Source: an uncultured Clostridia bacterium (GTDB lineage: Bacteria; Bacillota; Clostridia; Oscillospirales; Acutalibacteraceae). From it: a stretch of 56,905 nt of DNA. This document shows, in pieces, positions 9,387 to 24,041 of this stretch. The position numbers and the translations under genes were made by a program. The stretch's first letter is position 1, and every line of letters starts with the position of its first letter. The notes beneath the pieces were generated by a model, which was not told the origin of the DNA, ran no database searches, and saw only the letters and a program-made list of their open reading frames with translations. Where the stretch lies: contig CANQSG010000002.1 of the NCBI GenBank assembly GCA_947626485.1, forward strand, positions 1 through 56,905, read 5' to 3'.

Positions 9387-11780
9387 TTACGATTGCCGCA
9401 GCACGGCGCCGGTCGCTTCGAGGGCGGCGACGACGGCGGCGACGGTCTGCTCGACCTGCGCGTCGGTCAGGGTCGCGTCGGCGGCGCGCAGCGTGACGCT
9501 GAAGGCGACGCTCTTTTTGCCGGCGGGAATTTGCGCGCCCTCGTAGACGTCAAACAGGGCGACGTCCTCGCAGAGCTTGCCGGCTGCCTTGGCGATGGCG
9601 TCCCGCAGGGCGCCGACCGGCAGGTCGCGGTCGCAGAGCAGCGCGAGGTCGCGCACGACGGCGGGGAAGCGTGGCAGCGGGCGGTAGACCGTGCGGGGGC
9701 GCTCGACGGCAAACAGGGCGGCGAGGTCGACCTCGGCGAGGTAGGCGCGGGTCTCGATGCCGTAGTCTTCGAGCACCTGCGGGTGCACCTCCCCGAAGAC
9801 GGCGACCGATTTCCCGTCGAGCAGCGCGCGCGCCTGGCGGCCAGGGTGCAGGAAGGGCTCGTCGCTGCGTTCGAAGGTCGTCGTGCCGCCGGAAAGCGCC
9901 AGCACGGCCTCGACAAGGCCTTTCAGGGTGAAGAAATCCTCGGCGTCGCCGTAAAGTCCGAGCGACAGCGTCGGCGCCTCGTCTGGCTGCTCGGTCGCGG
10001 GCAGCTGCCGGGGCAGGAAGCGCTTGCTGACCTCGAAGAAGCGGACGGCGGGGATTTTGCGGCTGAAATTCGTGGCGAGCACGCCGAGCATGCTCGTCGC
10101 AAGCTGGGTGCGCAGGACGGAATATTCGTCGCCGAGCGGGTTGCGCAGTTGAATTTGGTCGCGGCGCGGGTCGTTTTCCGGCAGGCGCAGCGTGTCGACG
10201 GCGCGGCTCGCGATGAAGGAATAGGTCATGATCTCATAGGCGCCGCAGGCGGTCAGCCGCGCCTTGACGCGGTCGGTCTTTTCGCGCTCGGGCAGCTTTT
10301 TGCCCCGCACGACGTCGCCGCGCATCGGTGCGCCGACGATGTGGTCGTACCCGTAGACCCGCATGACCTCCTCGGCGAGGTCGGCGCTGCCCTCGACGTC
10401 GTCCCGGAATGAGGGGACTTTGCAGTGCAGCACCCCGTCGCGCAGCTCCGTTTCGATCGAAAGCCGGTTGAGGATTTCCGCCATCGTCTCGTCGGGGATT
10501 TCAAGCCCCAGCAGGGCGTTGATGCGTGCGCAGGGCACGTTGAGGGCGCGCGGCTGCGGCAGCCCCTCGTTGCGGTCGATGACGCCGTCGATGATGTCGC
10601 CCGCGCCGAGCTCGTCGATGAGCTGCATCGCCCGCTCCATCGCGTAGGCGACGTTGCAGATGTCGGTGCCGCGCTCGTACCGCCCGCTCGATTCGGTGCG
10701 CACGCCCAGCGCGCGCGAGGTGCGCCGGATATTGTCCCGGCGGAATTTCGCCGATTCGAGGAAGAGGTCGGTCGTGTCGGGCTTGATCTCGCTGTTGAGC
10801 CCTCCCATGATGCCGGCGAGGCAGGAGGGCGCGTCGCGGGCGGCGATGACGGGCATGGATTCGTTTAATTCATGCGGCTTGCCGTCGAGCGTCGTGATCG
10901 GCTCGCCGGGTATGGCGTTGCGGACGATGATCTGCGCGCCGGCGACGTCCCGCAGGTCGAAGGCGTGCATCGGCTGGCCGGTTTCGAGCATGACGAAGTT
11001 CGTGATGTCGACGATGTTGTTGATCGGGCGCATACCCGCCGCCCGCAGGCAGTGCTTGAGCCAGTCGGGCGAGGGCGCGATGCGCAGGTTGCGGACGACC
11101 CGCCCCATGTAGCGCGGGCAGAGGTCGTGGTTGCGCACCTCGACCCGGATGTGGTCGTTGACGTCGCCGCCGACGGTGCGATAGGTCGGCACGGGCGGGC
11201 GGAAGGGCTGCCCGAGCACGACGCTGACCTCCCGCGCGACGCCGAGCACGCTCTGGCAGTCGGGGCGGTTGGCGGTGATCTTGAAGTCGATCACGGTGTC
11301 GTCGAGGCCGAGGATTTCGCGCAGGTCGGTCCCGACGGCGCAGTCGTCCCGCAGAATCAAAATGCCGTGCACCTCGGCACCGGGGTAGTCGGCTTCTTTG
11401 AGCCCCAGTTCCTCGCCCGAGCAGAGCATGCCGTTGGATTCGACGCCGCGCAGCTTGCCGCGCTTGATGTGGGCGCCGTTGGGCAGGCGGGAATCGTGCA
11501 ACGCCGTCGGCACCAGCGCGCCTTCAAAAAGGTTCTGGGCGCCGGTGACGATCTGCAGCGGAGCGTCGGCGCCGACGTCGACCGAGCAGATGACGAGGTG
11601 ATCGGAATTTTCATGGGGCGACAGGCGCTCGACGCGGCCGACGACGACGTTTTGCATCGTGTCGCCGAGGTATTCGACGCTCTCGACCTCGAAGCCGACG
11701 GCGACCATGCGGCGGCAAAGCTCCTCGACCGGGACGTTGATCGCAACGTAACGGCGCAGCCAGTTGACGGAAATTTTCAT
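9387..11780 (-). CDS. pheT: Phenylalanine--tRNA ligase subunit beta
   Basis: [25 protein letters not shown]... full-length 797 aa. Confidence 0.97.
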   Translation of the reverse strand: MKISVNWLRRYVAINVPVEELCRRMVAVGFEVESVEYLGDTMQNVVVGRVERLSPHENSDHLVICSVDVGADAPLQIVTGAQNLFEGALVPTALHDSRLPNGAHIKRGKLRGVESNGMLCSGEELGLKEADYPGAEVHGILILRDDCAVGTDLREILGLDDTVIDFKITANRPDCQSVLGVAREVSVVLGQPFRPPVPTYRTVGGDVNDHIRVEVRNHDLCPRYMGRVVRNLRIAPSPDWLKHCLRAAGMRPINNIVDITNFVMLETGQPMHAFDLRDVAGAQIIVRNAIPGEPITTLDGKPHELNESMPVIAARDAPSCLAGIMGGLNSEIKPDTTDLFLESAKFRRDNIRRTSRALGVRTESSGRYERGTDICNVAYAMERAMQLIDELGAGDIIDGVIDRNEGLPQPRALNVPCARINALLGLEIPDETMAEILNRLSIETELRDGVLHCKVPSFRDDVEGSADLAEEVMRVYGYDHIVGAPMRGDVVRGKKLPEREKTDRVKARLTACGAYEIMTYSFIASRAVDTLRLPENDPRRDQIQLRNPLGDEYSVLRTQLATSMLGVLATNFSRKIPAVRFFEVSKRFLPRQLPATEQPDEAPTLSLGLYGDAEDFFTLKGLVEAVLALSGGTTTFERSDEPFLHPGRQARALLDGKSVAVFGEVHPQVLEDYGIETRAYLAEVDLAALFAVERPRTVYRPLPRFPAVVRDLALLCDRDLPVGALRDAIAKAAGKLCEDVALFDVYEGAQIPAGKKSVAFSVTLRAADATLTDAQVEQTVAAVVAALEATGAVLRQS

Positions 11781-11795
11781 GATTCGTCTCCCCCT

Positions 11796-12815
11796 TTAAA
11801 ACTGCGACAGGAAGCGCAGGTCGTTCTCGAACAGCAGGCGGATGTCGCTGATCTTATAGCGGGTGATCGCCAGCCGGTCGAGCCCGATGCCGAAGGCGAA
11901 GCCGGAATAGACCTCGGGGTCGATGCCGCAGGCGCGCAGCACGTTGGGGTGCACCATTCCGGCGCCCAGCAGCTCGATCCAGCCGGCGTCCTTGCAGACC
12001 CGGCAGCCCTTGCCGCCGCACTCGGCGCAGGAGACGTCGACCTCGACGCTCGGCTCGGTGAAGGGGAAAAACGAGGGGCGGAAGCGCACCTTCGTCTCGG
12101 GGCCGTAGATCTCGCGGGCGAACTGCTCGAGCACGCCTTTCAGGTTGCACATCGTGATGCCCTTGTCGACGACGAGCCCCTCGCACTGGTGGAAGACGGG
12201 GGAATGGGTCGCGTCGACCTCGTCGGCGCGGAAGACTCTGCCGGGGCAGATGACGCGAATCGGCGGCTTGCGGGTCTCCATCGTGCGGATTTGGGCGCAG
12301 GAGGTCTGGGAGCGCAGCAGCAGGTCGTCGCCCAAAAAGAAGGTGTCCTGCATGTCGCGCGCCGGGTGATCCTGCGGCACGTTGAGCGCCGTGAAATTGT
12401 AATATTCGGTCTCGACCTCGGGGCCGTCGACGACGTCGAAGCCCATCGACTGGAAGATGGCGATGAGGTCCTCGGTGACGAGGTTGACCGGGTGCAGGCA
12501 GCCCTGCGGCGAAACCTTGCCCGGCATTGTGATATCGACCGTTTCGCGCTGCAAGCGGTGCGCCGTCGCCTTTTCCTGCATGGCGCGCATGCGCTGGGCG
12601 ACCGCCTGCTCAATGTCGGCGCGGATCTCGTTCGCGAGCTGGCCGATGGCGGGGCGCTCGGCGGGCGACAGACTGCCCATCTGCTTGAGAATGGCGGTCA
12701 ATTCCCCCTTTTTGCCGAGAAAGCGGACGCGCAGCGCGTCGACGTCCTGCCCGGTCGCCGCGCCGGACAGCGCCTGTTTCGCCGCCGCGCGAATTTGTTC
12801 GAGTTGCTCTTTCAT
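11796..12815 (-). CDS. pheS: Phenylalanine--tRNA ligase subunit alpha
   Basis: MKEQLEQIRAAAKQALSG... HPARDMQDTFFL... FGIGLDRLAITRYKISDIR. Confidence 0.97.
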   Translation of the reverse strand: MKEQLEQIRAAAKQALSGAATGQDVDALRVRFLGKKGELTAILKQMGSLSPAERPAIGQLANEIRADIEQAVAQRMRAMQEKATAHRLQRETVDITMPGKVSPQGCLHPVNLVTEDLIAIFQSMGFDVVDGPEVETEYYNFTALNVPQDHPARDMQDTFFLGDDLLLRSQTSCAQIRTMETRKPPIRVICPGRVFRADEVDATHSPVFHQCEGLVVDKGITMCNLKGVLEQFAREIYGPETKVRFRPSFFPFTEPSVEVDVSCAECGGKGCRVCKDAGWIELLGAGMVHPNVLRACGIDPEVYSGFAFGIGLDRLAITRYKISDIRLLFENDLRFLSQF

Positions 12816-12837
12816 ACGATTCTCCTCCGTGTAAAAA

Positions 12838-13078
12838 ATAAACTTCGCCCCTGCAAACAGGGACGAAGCGCCAAAGTCTCCGCGGTACCACCCTTCTTTT
12901 TGCTCTGAGAGCAAACACTCCGACGGCCGGTTACGGGGCCGAACCGGCGGCGTCTACTACGGAAGAACCGATTCCACGCCGCTGCTCGGAAGGGAACTTC
13001 GGCGCTTCGTCGCGCAGAGCCGCTTGCAGCCGGGGCGGCTCCTCTCTGGGGCGAAACGTCAACGCTTACTTTCCTTCG
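12838..13078 (-). promoter_or_regulatory. T-box riboswitch leader of pheST
   Basis: Minus strand carries the T-box core GGGTGGTACCGCGG (12880-12893) then terminator CTTCGTCCCTGTTTGCAGGGGCGAAG (12843-12868), directly upstream of pheS. Confidence 0.92.
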
Positions 13079-13182
13079 TCATTGCATTTATAGGGTATGA
13101 AATTGTCGGGAAAACGCCGGACCTGCGCCCGGATCGTCTTTATTATAGCCGTGCGCGGCGCAAAATGCAAGTGTTTTTTGCC

Positions 13183-13827
13183 TTATTTTGTGACCTTTTT
13201 GATGTTCTCGTGGCTGCTCATGACCATAAGGGTCTCGTCGGGCGAGAAGACGTGGTCGGGGTGGGGCAGCGGGGAGATGACGCCGTCGCGCTTCGTCGCG
13301 AGGATGCTGATGTTGTGGCGGCTGCGCACCGATTCCTCCAAAATGCTCTTGCCCCGCCAGGCGGTCGGCACGGCGATCTCGTAAATGCCGTATTCGGGCG
13401 TCAGCTCGATGTAGTCGAAAATGTTCTTGGCGCCGTACTTGATCGCCAGCCGCTCCGCCATCTCGCGCTCGGCGTAGACGACGTGGTCGGCGCCGTTGCG
13501 CAGCAGCAATTTCTTGTGGACGTCGCGGTTGGCGCGGGCGAGGACGAGGGTCGCGCCGAGGTCTTTGAGCAGGACGGTGATCTCGAGCGCGCTCTGGAAA
13601 TTGTCGCCGATGGCGACGGCGCAAACGTCGAAATGCCGCACGCCGAGCGAGCGGATAAAGGCCTCGTTGGTCGCGTCCCCGATCTGGATGTTGGGCAGAA
13701 CGGCGAGCGCCTCGTCGGCGCGGGTCTCGTTGCGCTCGACGCCGAGGACTTCGTTGCCCTCCTCGAGGAATTTCTGCGCCAGGTGCCGCCCGAAGCGGCC
13801 GAGGCCGATGACTAAAATGGATTTCAT
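13183..13827 (-). CDS. TrkA/KtrA-family potassium uptake regulatory protein
   Basis: MKSILVIGLGRFGRHLAQKFLEEGNEVLGVERNE... Rossmann RCK-N domain. Confidence 0.93.
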   Translation of the reverse strand: MKSILVIGLGRFGRHLAQKFLEEGNEVLGVERNETRADEALAVLPNIQIGDATNEAFIRSLGVRHFDVCAVAIGDNFQSALEITVLLKDLGATLVLARANRDVHKKLLLRNGADHVVYAEREMAERLAIKYGAKNIFDYIELTPEYGIYEIAVPTAWRGKSILEESVRSRHNISILATKRDGVISPLPHPDHVFSPDETLMVMSSHENIKKVTK

Positions 13828-13866
13828 AACCCTCTGTCCTTTCCGAAATAAAACGAACGGGTTGCC

Positions 13867-15195
13867 TTACCCGATTTGGATTTTCTCGACCGGCAGGCGG
13901 GCGGCGGCGCCGGAATCGCGGTCGCGCGCGAAGGCGAGCAGCATCGTGATCGACCCGACCCGCCCGAAGAGCATAAGCAGCGTCAGCAGCACCTCCGAGA
14001 CGGCGCAGAGCGAGGGCGTGACCCCCAGCGTCAGCCCGACCGTCGCGACGGCCGAGACCGATTCGAACAGGGCGGTCAAAATCGGCAGGCCGTCGAGCCG
14101 CGAGATGACGAGCGCGGCGCCCAGCGCGAAAAAGAGGTAGAGGCTGAACACGCAGGCGGCCTTGTGCAGCGCCGTTTCCTCGGTGCGGCGGCCGAAGACC
14201 TCGATCGACCGCTTGCGGCGGAAGGTCGAAAAAACGCTCAGCGCCAGCACGGTGAAGGTGGTCGTTTTCATGCCGCCCGCCGTCGACCCCGGCGAGCCGC
14301 CGATCAGCATGAGGCAGATCATCACGAGCAGCGACGCCTGCGTCATCCCGGGCAGCGAGACGCTGTTAAAGCCCGCCGTCCGGGCGGTGACGGATTGAAA
14401 GAGCGCGCCGAGAATCCGGTCGGAAAGCGACCCCTCCCCCTGCCCGAGCTCGAGCAGGAACAGCAGCGCCGCCCCGCCGAACACGAGGACGCCGGACGCG
14501 ACGAGCACCAGCTTCGAGTGCAGCCGCAGGCGGGAGAAGCGGAAGCGATTGTTTAGCAGGTCTTGCCAGACGAAAAAGCCCAGCCCGCCGAGGACGATGA
14601 GCGCCATTAAAACGCCGCAGACGTACCACCCGCCGACGACGGTCAGCGAGGAAAAGGGCTCCACGCTGCCCATCAGGTCGAACCCGGCGTTGCAAAAGGC
14701 CGAGACGGCGTGAAAAATCGAAAAATAAATCCCCCGCAGCCAGCCGAAGCGCGGGCAGAAGGCAACCGCGAGCAGCAGCGCGCCGACACCCTCGATGAGC
14801 AGACTCCCGGCGACGATGAATTTCACCATGCGGACGATGCCGCCGACCTGCGGCGCCGAGACGGATTCTTGCAACAGCACGCGGGAGGAAAGCCCGAATT
14901 TCATGCGGGTCAGCGACAGCACCGCGCCGATGAGGGTCATGAAGCCGATACCGCCGATCTGAATGAGAAAAAGCAGGACGAGCTGGCCGAAAAGCGACCA
15001 GTGCGTGAAGGTGTCAAAGCGGATGAGCCCGGTGACGCAGGTGGCGGAGGCGGCGGTGAAGCAGGCGTCGAGAAAGGAATCCGGTTTGCCGCTGCGCGTC
15101 GCAAAGGGCAGGCAAAGCAAAGCCGCCCCGACGAGGATCATCAGGCAGTAGCCGAGCAGCAGGGTTTTGGTCGGCGAAAGGCGCGGCCGTTTCAT
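13867..15195 (-). CDS. TrkH/KtrB-family potassium transporter
   Basis: MKRPRLSPTKTLLLGYCLMILVGAALLCLPFAT... TCVTGL... GGSPGSTAGGMKTTT. Confidence 0.94.
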   Translation of the reverse strand: MKRPRLSPTKTLLLGYCLMILVGAALLCLPFATRSGKPDSFLDACFTAASATCVTGLIRFDTFTHWSLFGQLVLLFLIQIGGIGFMTLIGAVLSLTRMKFGLSSRVLLQESVSAPQVGGIVRMVKFIVAGSLLIEGVGALLLAVAFCPRFGWLRGIYFSIFHAVSAFCNAGFDLMGSVEPFSSLTVVGGWYVCGVLMALIVLGGLGFFVWQDLLNNRFRFSRLRLHSKLVLVASGVLVFGGAALLFLLELGQGEGSLSDRILGALFQSVTARTAGFNSVSLPGMTQASLLVMICLMLIGGSPGSTAGGMKTTTFTVLALSVFSTFRRKRSIEVFGRRTEETALHKAACVFSLYLFFALGAALVISRLDGLPILTALFESVSAVATVGLTLGVTPSLCAVSEVLLTLLMLFGRVGSITMLLAFARDRDSGAAARLPVEKIQIG

Positions 15196-15223
15196 GGCGG
15201 TTCCTCTTTTCAAAAGGCGGCGC

Positions 15224-15973
15224 TTACAGCGTGCGAAAGCCGCTTTCGTGCACCGTGCAGAACGAGACGGTCGGAAAGGCGGCGCGCAGCCGGGCGCAAA
15301 GCGGCTCGAGCATGACGTCCTCGGTCTCGAAATGCCCGGCGTCGAGCAAGATAAAATTCTGCGCGGCGGCGGATTGCAGGGCGGCGTGCTTGACGTCGCC
15401 GGTCACAAAGGCGTCGGCGCCCGCGTTGCGCGCGTCGGGCAGCAAATCGGCGCCGCTGCCCGAGCAGACGGCGACGGTGCGGATTTTTCCTTCCCCGGTA
15501 TAGCGCACCCGCCCGCCGAGCGCGGCCTGCACCGCGGTGGCAAAGGCGGCGGCGTCGGTTCCTTGCGGCAGGCTGCCGATGCGCCCCGCCTGCGGGTCGT
15601 CCGGCGAACCGAAGGGGCGCACGTCCTGCAACCCCAGCGCGGCGGCGAGGCAGTCGTTGACGCCGCCGGCGGCCTTGTCGAGGTTCGTGTGCGCCGCAAA
15701 AACCGAGATGCCCGCCCGCAGCAGCGCATAGGGCAGCGCGTCGGCGGTCACGGATTTGAGCGGATGAAAAATGATCGGGTGGTGGGTGAGGATCAGGTTC
15801 GCGCCGGTTCTCAACGCGGTTTGCAGGGCGGCGCGCGTGCAGTCGAGCGAGAGCACGACGCCGGTCAGCGCTTCGCGATCGTCGCCGAGCAGCAGGCCGA
15901 CGTTGTCGTAATCCGCCGCCGTTTCGGGCGGGGCGAAGGCGTCCATCCAATCGCAGACGGCGCGAATTCGCAT
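15224..15973 (-). CDS. Nif3-like dinuclear metal center hexameric protein
   Basis: MRIRAVCDWMDAFAPPETAADYDNVGLLLGD... ANLILTHHPIIFHP... HTNLDKAAGGVND. Confidence 0.92.
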   Translation of the reverse strand: MRIRAVCDWMDAFAPPETAADYDNVGLLLGDDREALTGVVLSLDCTRAALQTALRTGANLILTHHPIIFHPLKSVTADALPYALLRAGISVFAAHTNLDKAAGGVNDCLAAALGLQDVRPFGSPDDPQAGRIGSLPQGTDAAAFATAVQAALGGRVRYTGEGKIRTVAVCSGSGADLLPDARNAGADAFVTGDVKHAALQSAAAQNFILLDAGHFETEDVMLEPLCARLRAAFPTVSFCTVHESGFRTL

Positions 15974-15997
15974 GGCAAAATCCCCCTTAAAAATCGG

Positions 15998-17689
<1,692 letters not shown>

Positions 17690-17691
17690 GG

Positions 17692-19368
17692 TCAGTTTCC
17701 CTCTTTCTTGCAAAGTGCGTCATAATAGGCTTCGGCGTCGCGCAGCCGCTGCAAGCACCGTTCCGTCCCGAGGCAGCGCATGATGCTGCACAGGTCGGGC
17801 GTGTTCTGCCGCCCCGTCAGAGCGACGCGGATCACGGTGCTGATATCGCCCGCGTGGCCCTTGTAGGCGGCGGGGTCGGCTTTGTAGAGCTTCGTCTCGG
17901 GCGCGAAGCCGAGCGCGGGGCAGATCGACTGAATTTTCGCAAACCACGCCTGCCGGTCGTCCGCCGGGTCGTAGAGCGGGGCGTAGGCGCGCAGCGCCGC
18001 GGCGGCGTCGGCGGGGGAAAGCTGAGGCGGCAGGTCGTAGCAGGGGGTGTAGAGTTCGTCGTAAAAATAGGCGGCGTAGCGCTTCGCCTCGTCCCAGCGG
18101 GCGATGTCCTTGCGGGGCTTCGGCACGTCGCGGTCGATGGCGAAAACGGCGCGGGTATAGGCGGGGTCGGCCGTTAAGATCGCGTAAAAATCGGGGTCGA
18201 ATTCCTTCGCCCAGGCCGTCAGCTTGTCGTAAACCTGCGCCGAGGAAAGGCGGGACAGCCGGTTTTTGCTGACGTCGAGCAGCTTCTGCGCATCGAAGAG
18301 CGCCCCCGAAAGGCTCATCTTTTTCAGGTTAAACGGGAATTGCGCGCGGTCGGCGTCGGGGTTGGCGCGCCGCCAGTCCTCGTAATTCGAGGAGGCGACG
18401 GTCATCAGGTATTCGAGCACGCTGTCGGCCTCGAAGCCCTGCTCGGCGAAATACCGCACGGCGGCCTCGGGATCCTTGCGCTTGGAAATTTTGCGCTTCG
18501 CGCCCCCGTCCAGCTTCAAAATCGGGGCGACGTGGGCGTATTTCGGCGGCTTGAAGCCGAGCAGCCGGAAGAGCTGCAAATGCTTCGGCGTGGAGGAGAT
18601 CCACTCGTCGCCGCGCAGGACGAGGGTCGTGCGCATTAAATGATCGTCGACCGCGTGGGCGAAATGGTAGGTGGGGATGCCGTCGGATTTCAGCAGGACA
18701 AAGTCCTCGTCGTTCTCCGGCAGCTCGATCTTGCCCTTGATCGCGTCGTCGAAGGCGACCCGTTTGTCAGCCGAGCCGTCGGCGCGCAGCCGGATAACGA
18801 AGGGCTGCTTTTGCGCGATGCGTTCGGCGGCCTGCTCGACGGTGATGTCGCGGCAGCGCGCCCAGCGCCCGCGGTAACCGGTCTGCTCCCCCGCCTGCTC
18901 CTGCTGCCTGCGGGTCTCGTCGAGCTCCTCGGCGGTGCAGAAGCAGGGGTAAGCGAGCCCCTGCTCGAGCAGGAACTTCGCGTAGGTCTGGTAAATTTCG
19001 GCGCGCTCGCTCTGGCGATAGGGGCCGTAGTCCCCGACCTGCCCGGCGGGGGTGAAGCCCTCGTCGATGCGGATGCCGAAGCGGTCGAGCCCGCCGATGA
19101 TGTCCTCGACGCCGCCGGCGACCTCGCGCTTGCGGTCGGTGTCCTCGATGCGGGTGTAAAACAGGCCGCCCGTCGCGTCGGCCGCCATTCGGTCGATCAA
19201 CGCCATAAACAGCACGCCGAGGTGCAGATACCCCGTCGGGCTCGGGGCGATGCGCACGACCCGCGCGCCGGCGGGCAGCTGCCGCGGGGGATACAAGGCC
19301 TCGTAGTCGGCGGGCGTTTTCGTGATGTGGGGCAGGAGCAGCTGCGCCATGCGGCGGGATTCGTTCAT
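17692..19368 (-). CDS. gltX: Glutamate--tRNA ligase
   Basis: [25 protein letters not shown]... [14 protein letters not shown]. Confidence 0.92.
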   Translation of the reverse strand: MNESRRMAQLLLPHITKTPADYEALYPPRQLPAGARVVRIAPSPTGYLHLGVLFMALIDRMAADATGGLFYTRIEDTDRKREVAGGVEDIIGGLDRFGIRIDEGFTPAGQVGDYGPYRQSERAEIYQTYAKFLLEQGLAYPCFCTAEELDETRRQQEQAGEQTGYRGRWARCRDITVEQAAERIAQKQPFVIRLRADGSADKRVAFDDAIKGKIELPENDEDFVLLKSDGIPTYHFAHAVDDHLMRTTLVLRGDEWISSTPKHLQLFRLLGFKPPKYAHVAPILKLDGGAKRKISKRKDPEAAVRYFAEQGFEADSVLEYLMTVASSNYEDWRRANPDADRAQFPFNLKKMSLSGALFDAQKLLDVSKNRLSRLSSAQVYDKLTAWAKEFDPDFYAILTADPAYTRAVFAIDRDVPKPRKDIARWDEAKRYAAYFYDELYTPCYDLPPQLSPADAAAALRAYAPLYDPADDRQAWFAKIQSICPALGFAPETKLYKADPAAYKGHAGDISTVIRVALTGRQNTPDLCSIMRCLGTERCLQRLRDAEAYYDALCKKEGN

Positions 19369-19397
19369 AGGGCTTCCTCCGGTTTCGCGCCGCCCGA

Positions 19398-19853
19398 TCA
19401 GTTCTTTTCGAGCAGCTTTGTCAGCTCGGTCATGAAGGTGTTGATGTCCTTGAATTGGCGGTAGACCGAGGCAAAGCGGACGTAGGCGACCTCGTCGACG
19501 TCCTTGAGTTTTTCCATGACTAACTCCCCGATCTTCGTCGAGGTGATCTCCCGGTCGAGCGAGTTCTGGAGCACAAGCTCGATCTCGTCGATCATGCGGT
19601 CGAGCTCGTCGACCGAAACGGGGCGCTTCTCGCAGGCGCGCAGCATTCCGTTCATGAGCTTGTCCCGGTTGAAGACCTCGCGGGACTTGTCCTTCTTGAT
19701 GACGATGATGGGCAGGCTTTCGATCATTTCATAGGTCGTGAAGCGCTTGCCGCATTGCAGGCATTCGCGCCGGCGGCGAATGCGTTCGCCCTCGTCGGTC
19801 GGCCGGGAATCGATCACGCGGCTTTCTTCAAAGGCGCAGAAGGGGCATTTCAT
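19398..19853 (-). CDS. nrdR: Transcriptional repressor NrdR
   Basis: [42 protein letters not shown]. Confidence 0.96.
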   Translation of the reverse strand: MKCPFCAFEESRVIDSRPTDEGERIRRRRECLQCGKRFTTYEMIESLPIIVIKKDKSREVFNRDKLMNGMLRACEKRPVSVDELDRMIDEIELVLQNSLDREITSTKIGELVMEKLKDVDEVAYVRFASVYRQFKDINTFMTELTKLLEKN

Positions 19854-20149
19854 GTGCACAAACCACCTTTTGCAGGATTGTAATGATTGATATGGATAAA
19901 ACCGGTCGGGCGCTTTCTCCCCGGTCGAATCTTCCGCCCCGCCGCCGCGCACGGCGCCGCAGGGGAATTCCATTTTAGTTTACCATATTTTCACACGAAA
20001 TACAAGACGGATTTTTCGCCCCGCCGAAAAGCCGCGAAGGACGGCGGGAAGGGATTGCAAAATCCGGCGAGGCGGCATATAATAGAAGGCGACGCAGACG
20101 GTTTGCCGCAAATCTGAAAGGAAGGGTCGGTCTGCGCGAAAGACGAGAA

Positions 20150-20285
20150 GCGCCGGGACCGTAGCGGCATAGCGGTTGACGAGGATGGGGAGCATCGAAG
20201 GATTCGGCGGATGCCCCACGGCAGGCATGTCGTAAACAGACGCGCAAAAACCCGGAGAGATCCGGCAACAAAGGCGTCCTGCTAT
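20150..20285 (+). ncRNA. glmS ribozyme
   Basis: A|GCGCCGGGACC...GCGGTTGACGAGGATGGGG..ATCGA..TTCGGCGGATGCCCC core, upstream of glmS; predicted cleavage between A20149 and G20150. Confidence 0.93.
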
Positions 20286-20337
20286 GCAAATACGGTGGCT
20301 GCAAAACGGCGACAGGCGGAGCGATCCGTCTTTTTCG

Positions 20338-20381
20338 GCGTGCCCCGCTTTGCAAAATGCGCGGGGCGCGGACGCTTTTTT
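20338..20381 (+). terminator. Terminator-like hairpin between glmS ribozyme and glmS ORF
   Basis: GCGTGCCCCGC...GCGGGGCGCGGACGC followed by T6. Confidence 0.6.
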
Positions 20382-20411
20382 GTGCTGCCTTTTGAGAAAG
20401 GTAGTTTTTTT

Positions 20412-22235
20412 ATGTGTGGCATTGTAGGTTATACGGGAAACGAACCGGCAATAGATTTTCTGCTGGACGGGCTGGCGCGGCTGGAATACCGCGGGTACGA
20501 TTCGGCGGGCGTCGCCGTTTTGAACGGCGGGAACATCGCGGTGGAAAAGACGGTCGAGCGCATCGGGAGCTTAAAGCGGCAAACCCGCAACGGCCGCAGC
20601 CTGCCCGGGCGCGCGGGCATCGGGCACACCCGCTGGGCGACCCACGGCGCGCCGAGCCTCGCCAACGCCCACCCGCACCTGAGCGCGGACGGCCGCTTCG
20701 CGGTGGTGCACAACGGCATTCTCGAAAACGACGCGGCGCTGCGGCGGGAGCTGGCGGCGGAGGGAGTGGCGTTCCGCAGCGAGACCGACACCGAGATTAT
20801 CCCCCATCTCATCCGCCGTTATTACGAGGGCGACCCCGTCGCCGCGGTGGCAAAGGCGGTCGAGCGGCTGGCGGGCTCTTATGCGCTGGGCGTGCTCTGC
20901 GCCGACTGCCCCGACCGGCTGATCGCGGCGCGCCGGTTCAGCCCGCTGCTCATCGGGCTCGCCGACGGCGCGACCTATCTGGCCTCGGACGTGACGGCGC
21001 TGCTCCCCCGCACCCGACGGGTGCTCGAGCTCGCGGACGGCGAGATCGCCCTGCTGACGCCGCAGGGGGCGCGGCTGTTCGATCGGGAGGGTCGGCCGGT
21101 CGAACGGGAGGCGTCGCGGGTGACCTTTGACGTCGGGGCGGCGGAAAAGGGCGGCTGGGCGCACTTTATGCAGAAGGAGATCATGGAACAGCCGCAAGCC
21201 GTCGCGCAAACGGTGGAACGCCGGATTTCCGGCGGGGAGATCGTCTTTTCGGGTCTGCGGCTCGACGCCGCCCTGCTTTCCCGCATTCGCCGCATCGCGA
21301 TCGTCGCCTGCGGCTCGGCCTACCACGCCGGGGCGGTCGGGAAATATGTGTTTGAGGAGCTGCTTCGCATCCCGACCGAGCTCGACCTCGCCAGCGAGTT
21401 CCGCTATCGCAACCCCCTCGTCGGCGCGGACGTGCTGACCGTTGTCATCAGCCAGTCGGGCGAAACGGCCGATACGCTCGCGGCGCTGCGCGAGGCAAAG
21501 GCGCGGGGCTCGCACGTCCTGTCGATCGTCAACGTGGTCGGCAGCTCGATCGCTCGGGCGTCCGACGACGTGCTCTATACCTTTGCCGGTCCGGAAATCG
21601 CCGTCGCGACGACAAAGGGGTATTCGACCCAACTCGCCCTGCTCTACCTCTTCGCCGTCTGGGCGGCACGGCTGCTCGGTCGGCTGTCGGCGGACGAGGC
21701 CGGGCGGCTGCTCGACGCGATTCGCGCCCTGCCGCAGGCGATGGAACGGGCGCTTCGGCTCGCGCCGCAGATGGAAGACCTGGCGTCTCGCAGCCCGACC
21801 GACGGGTCGATTTTCTTCATCGGCCGCAATCTCGATTACGCGGTCGCGCAGGAGGCGGCGCTCAAGCTGAAGGAAATTTCCTATCTCCCCGCGCAGGCCT
21901 GTGCGGGCGGCGAGCTGAAGCACGGCAGCATCTCGCTCATCGAGGAGGGGCGGACGGTGATCGCGCTCGATTGCTGCGACCGCCTGTCCGATAAGCTGGC
22001 GGGCAATATCCGGGAGGTGCAGGCGCGCGGCGCCCGGGTGATCGCCTGCGTGCCGGAGGGGCGGGCGGAACCGTCGGCCGCCGACGAAACGGTTCGGGTC
22101 CCGGCGGTTCACCCGCTGCTGACGGCCTCGGTCGAGGTCATTCCCTTCCAGCTCTACGCCTATTTCGTCGCCCGCGACCGCGGCTGCGACGTCGACAAGC
22201 CCCGCAATTTGGCGAAATCGGTGACCGTCGAATAA
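20412..22235 (+). CDS. glmS: Glutamine--fructose-6-phosphate aminotransferase (isomerizing)
   Basis: MCGIVGYTGNEPAIDFLLDGLARLEYRGYDSAGVAV; catalytic Cys2; start taken at MCG. Confidence 0.97.
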   Translation: MCGIVGYTGNEPAIDFLLDGLARLEYRGYDSAGVAVLNGGNIAVEKTVERIGSLKRQTRNGRSLPGRAGIGHTRWATHGAPSLANAHPHLSADGRFAVVHNGILENDAALRRELAAEGVAFRSETDTEIIPHLIRRYYEGDPVAAVAKAVERLAGSYALGVLCADCPDRLIAARRFSPLLIGLADGATYLASDVTALLPRTRRVLELADGEIALLTPQGARLFDREGRPVEREASRVTFDVGAAEKGGWAHFMQKEIMEQPQAVAQTVERRISGGEIVFSGLRLDAALLSRIRRIAIVACGSAYHAGAVGKYVFEELLRIPTELDLASEFRYRNPLVGADVLTVVISQSGETADTLAALREAKARGSHVLSIVNVVGSSIARASDDVLYTFAGPEIAVATTKGYSTQLALLYLFAVWAARLLGRLSADEAGRLLDAIRALPQAMERALRLAPQMEDLASRSPTDGSIFFIGRNLDYAVAQEAALKLKEISYLPAQACAGGELKHGSISLIEEGRTVIALDCCDRLSDKLAGNIREVQARGARVIACVPEGRAEPSAADETVRVPAVHPLLTASVEVIPFQLYAYFVARDRGCDVDKPRNLAKSVTVE

Positions 22236-22243
22236 AAAATCGA

Positions 22244-22282
22244 AGAACCGCCTTTTTTGGATAGACAAAAAGGGCGGTTTCC
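22244..22282 (+). terminator. Intrinsic terminator after glmS
   Basis: GAACCGCCTTTTTTG / CAAAAAGGGCGGTTTC. Confidence 0.75.
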
Positions 22283-22331
22283 TGTATAATAAAAAGAAAA
22301 GCCTGCGTTTTTCGGAAAGGAAGTCCCAAGC

Positions 22332-23858
<1,527 letters not shown>

Positions 23859-24041
23859 TAGCTGCTGGCTGTGATGTGCCCGAAAACCCCCTATTTATGC
23901 GGGTTTTCTGGCACCCCGCTTTTTTGAAAACCGTTTTTGCAACACTTTTGCAACAGGTTTGAAGAAAAAAGCGTTTTGCAACCGGCGGAATCGTTTCGGG
24001 TGGTTGTGGGGTGCCGGAGCAATATTGCCGATTTATCAAGC

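Noticed and set aside
10872-12908. 678-aa plus-strand ORF antisense to pheT/pheS
   Set aside because: Shadow ORF; pheS and pheT are unambiguous on the minus strand.
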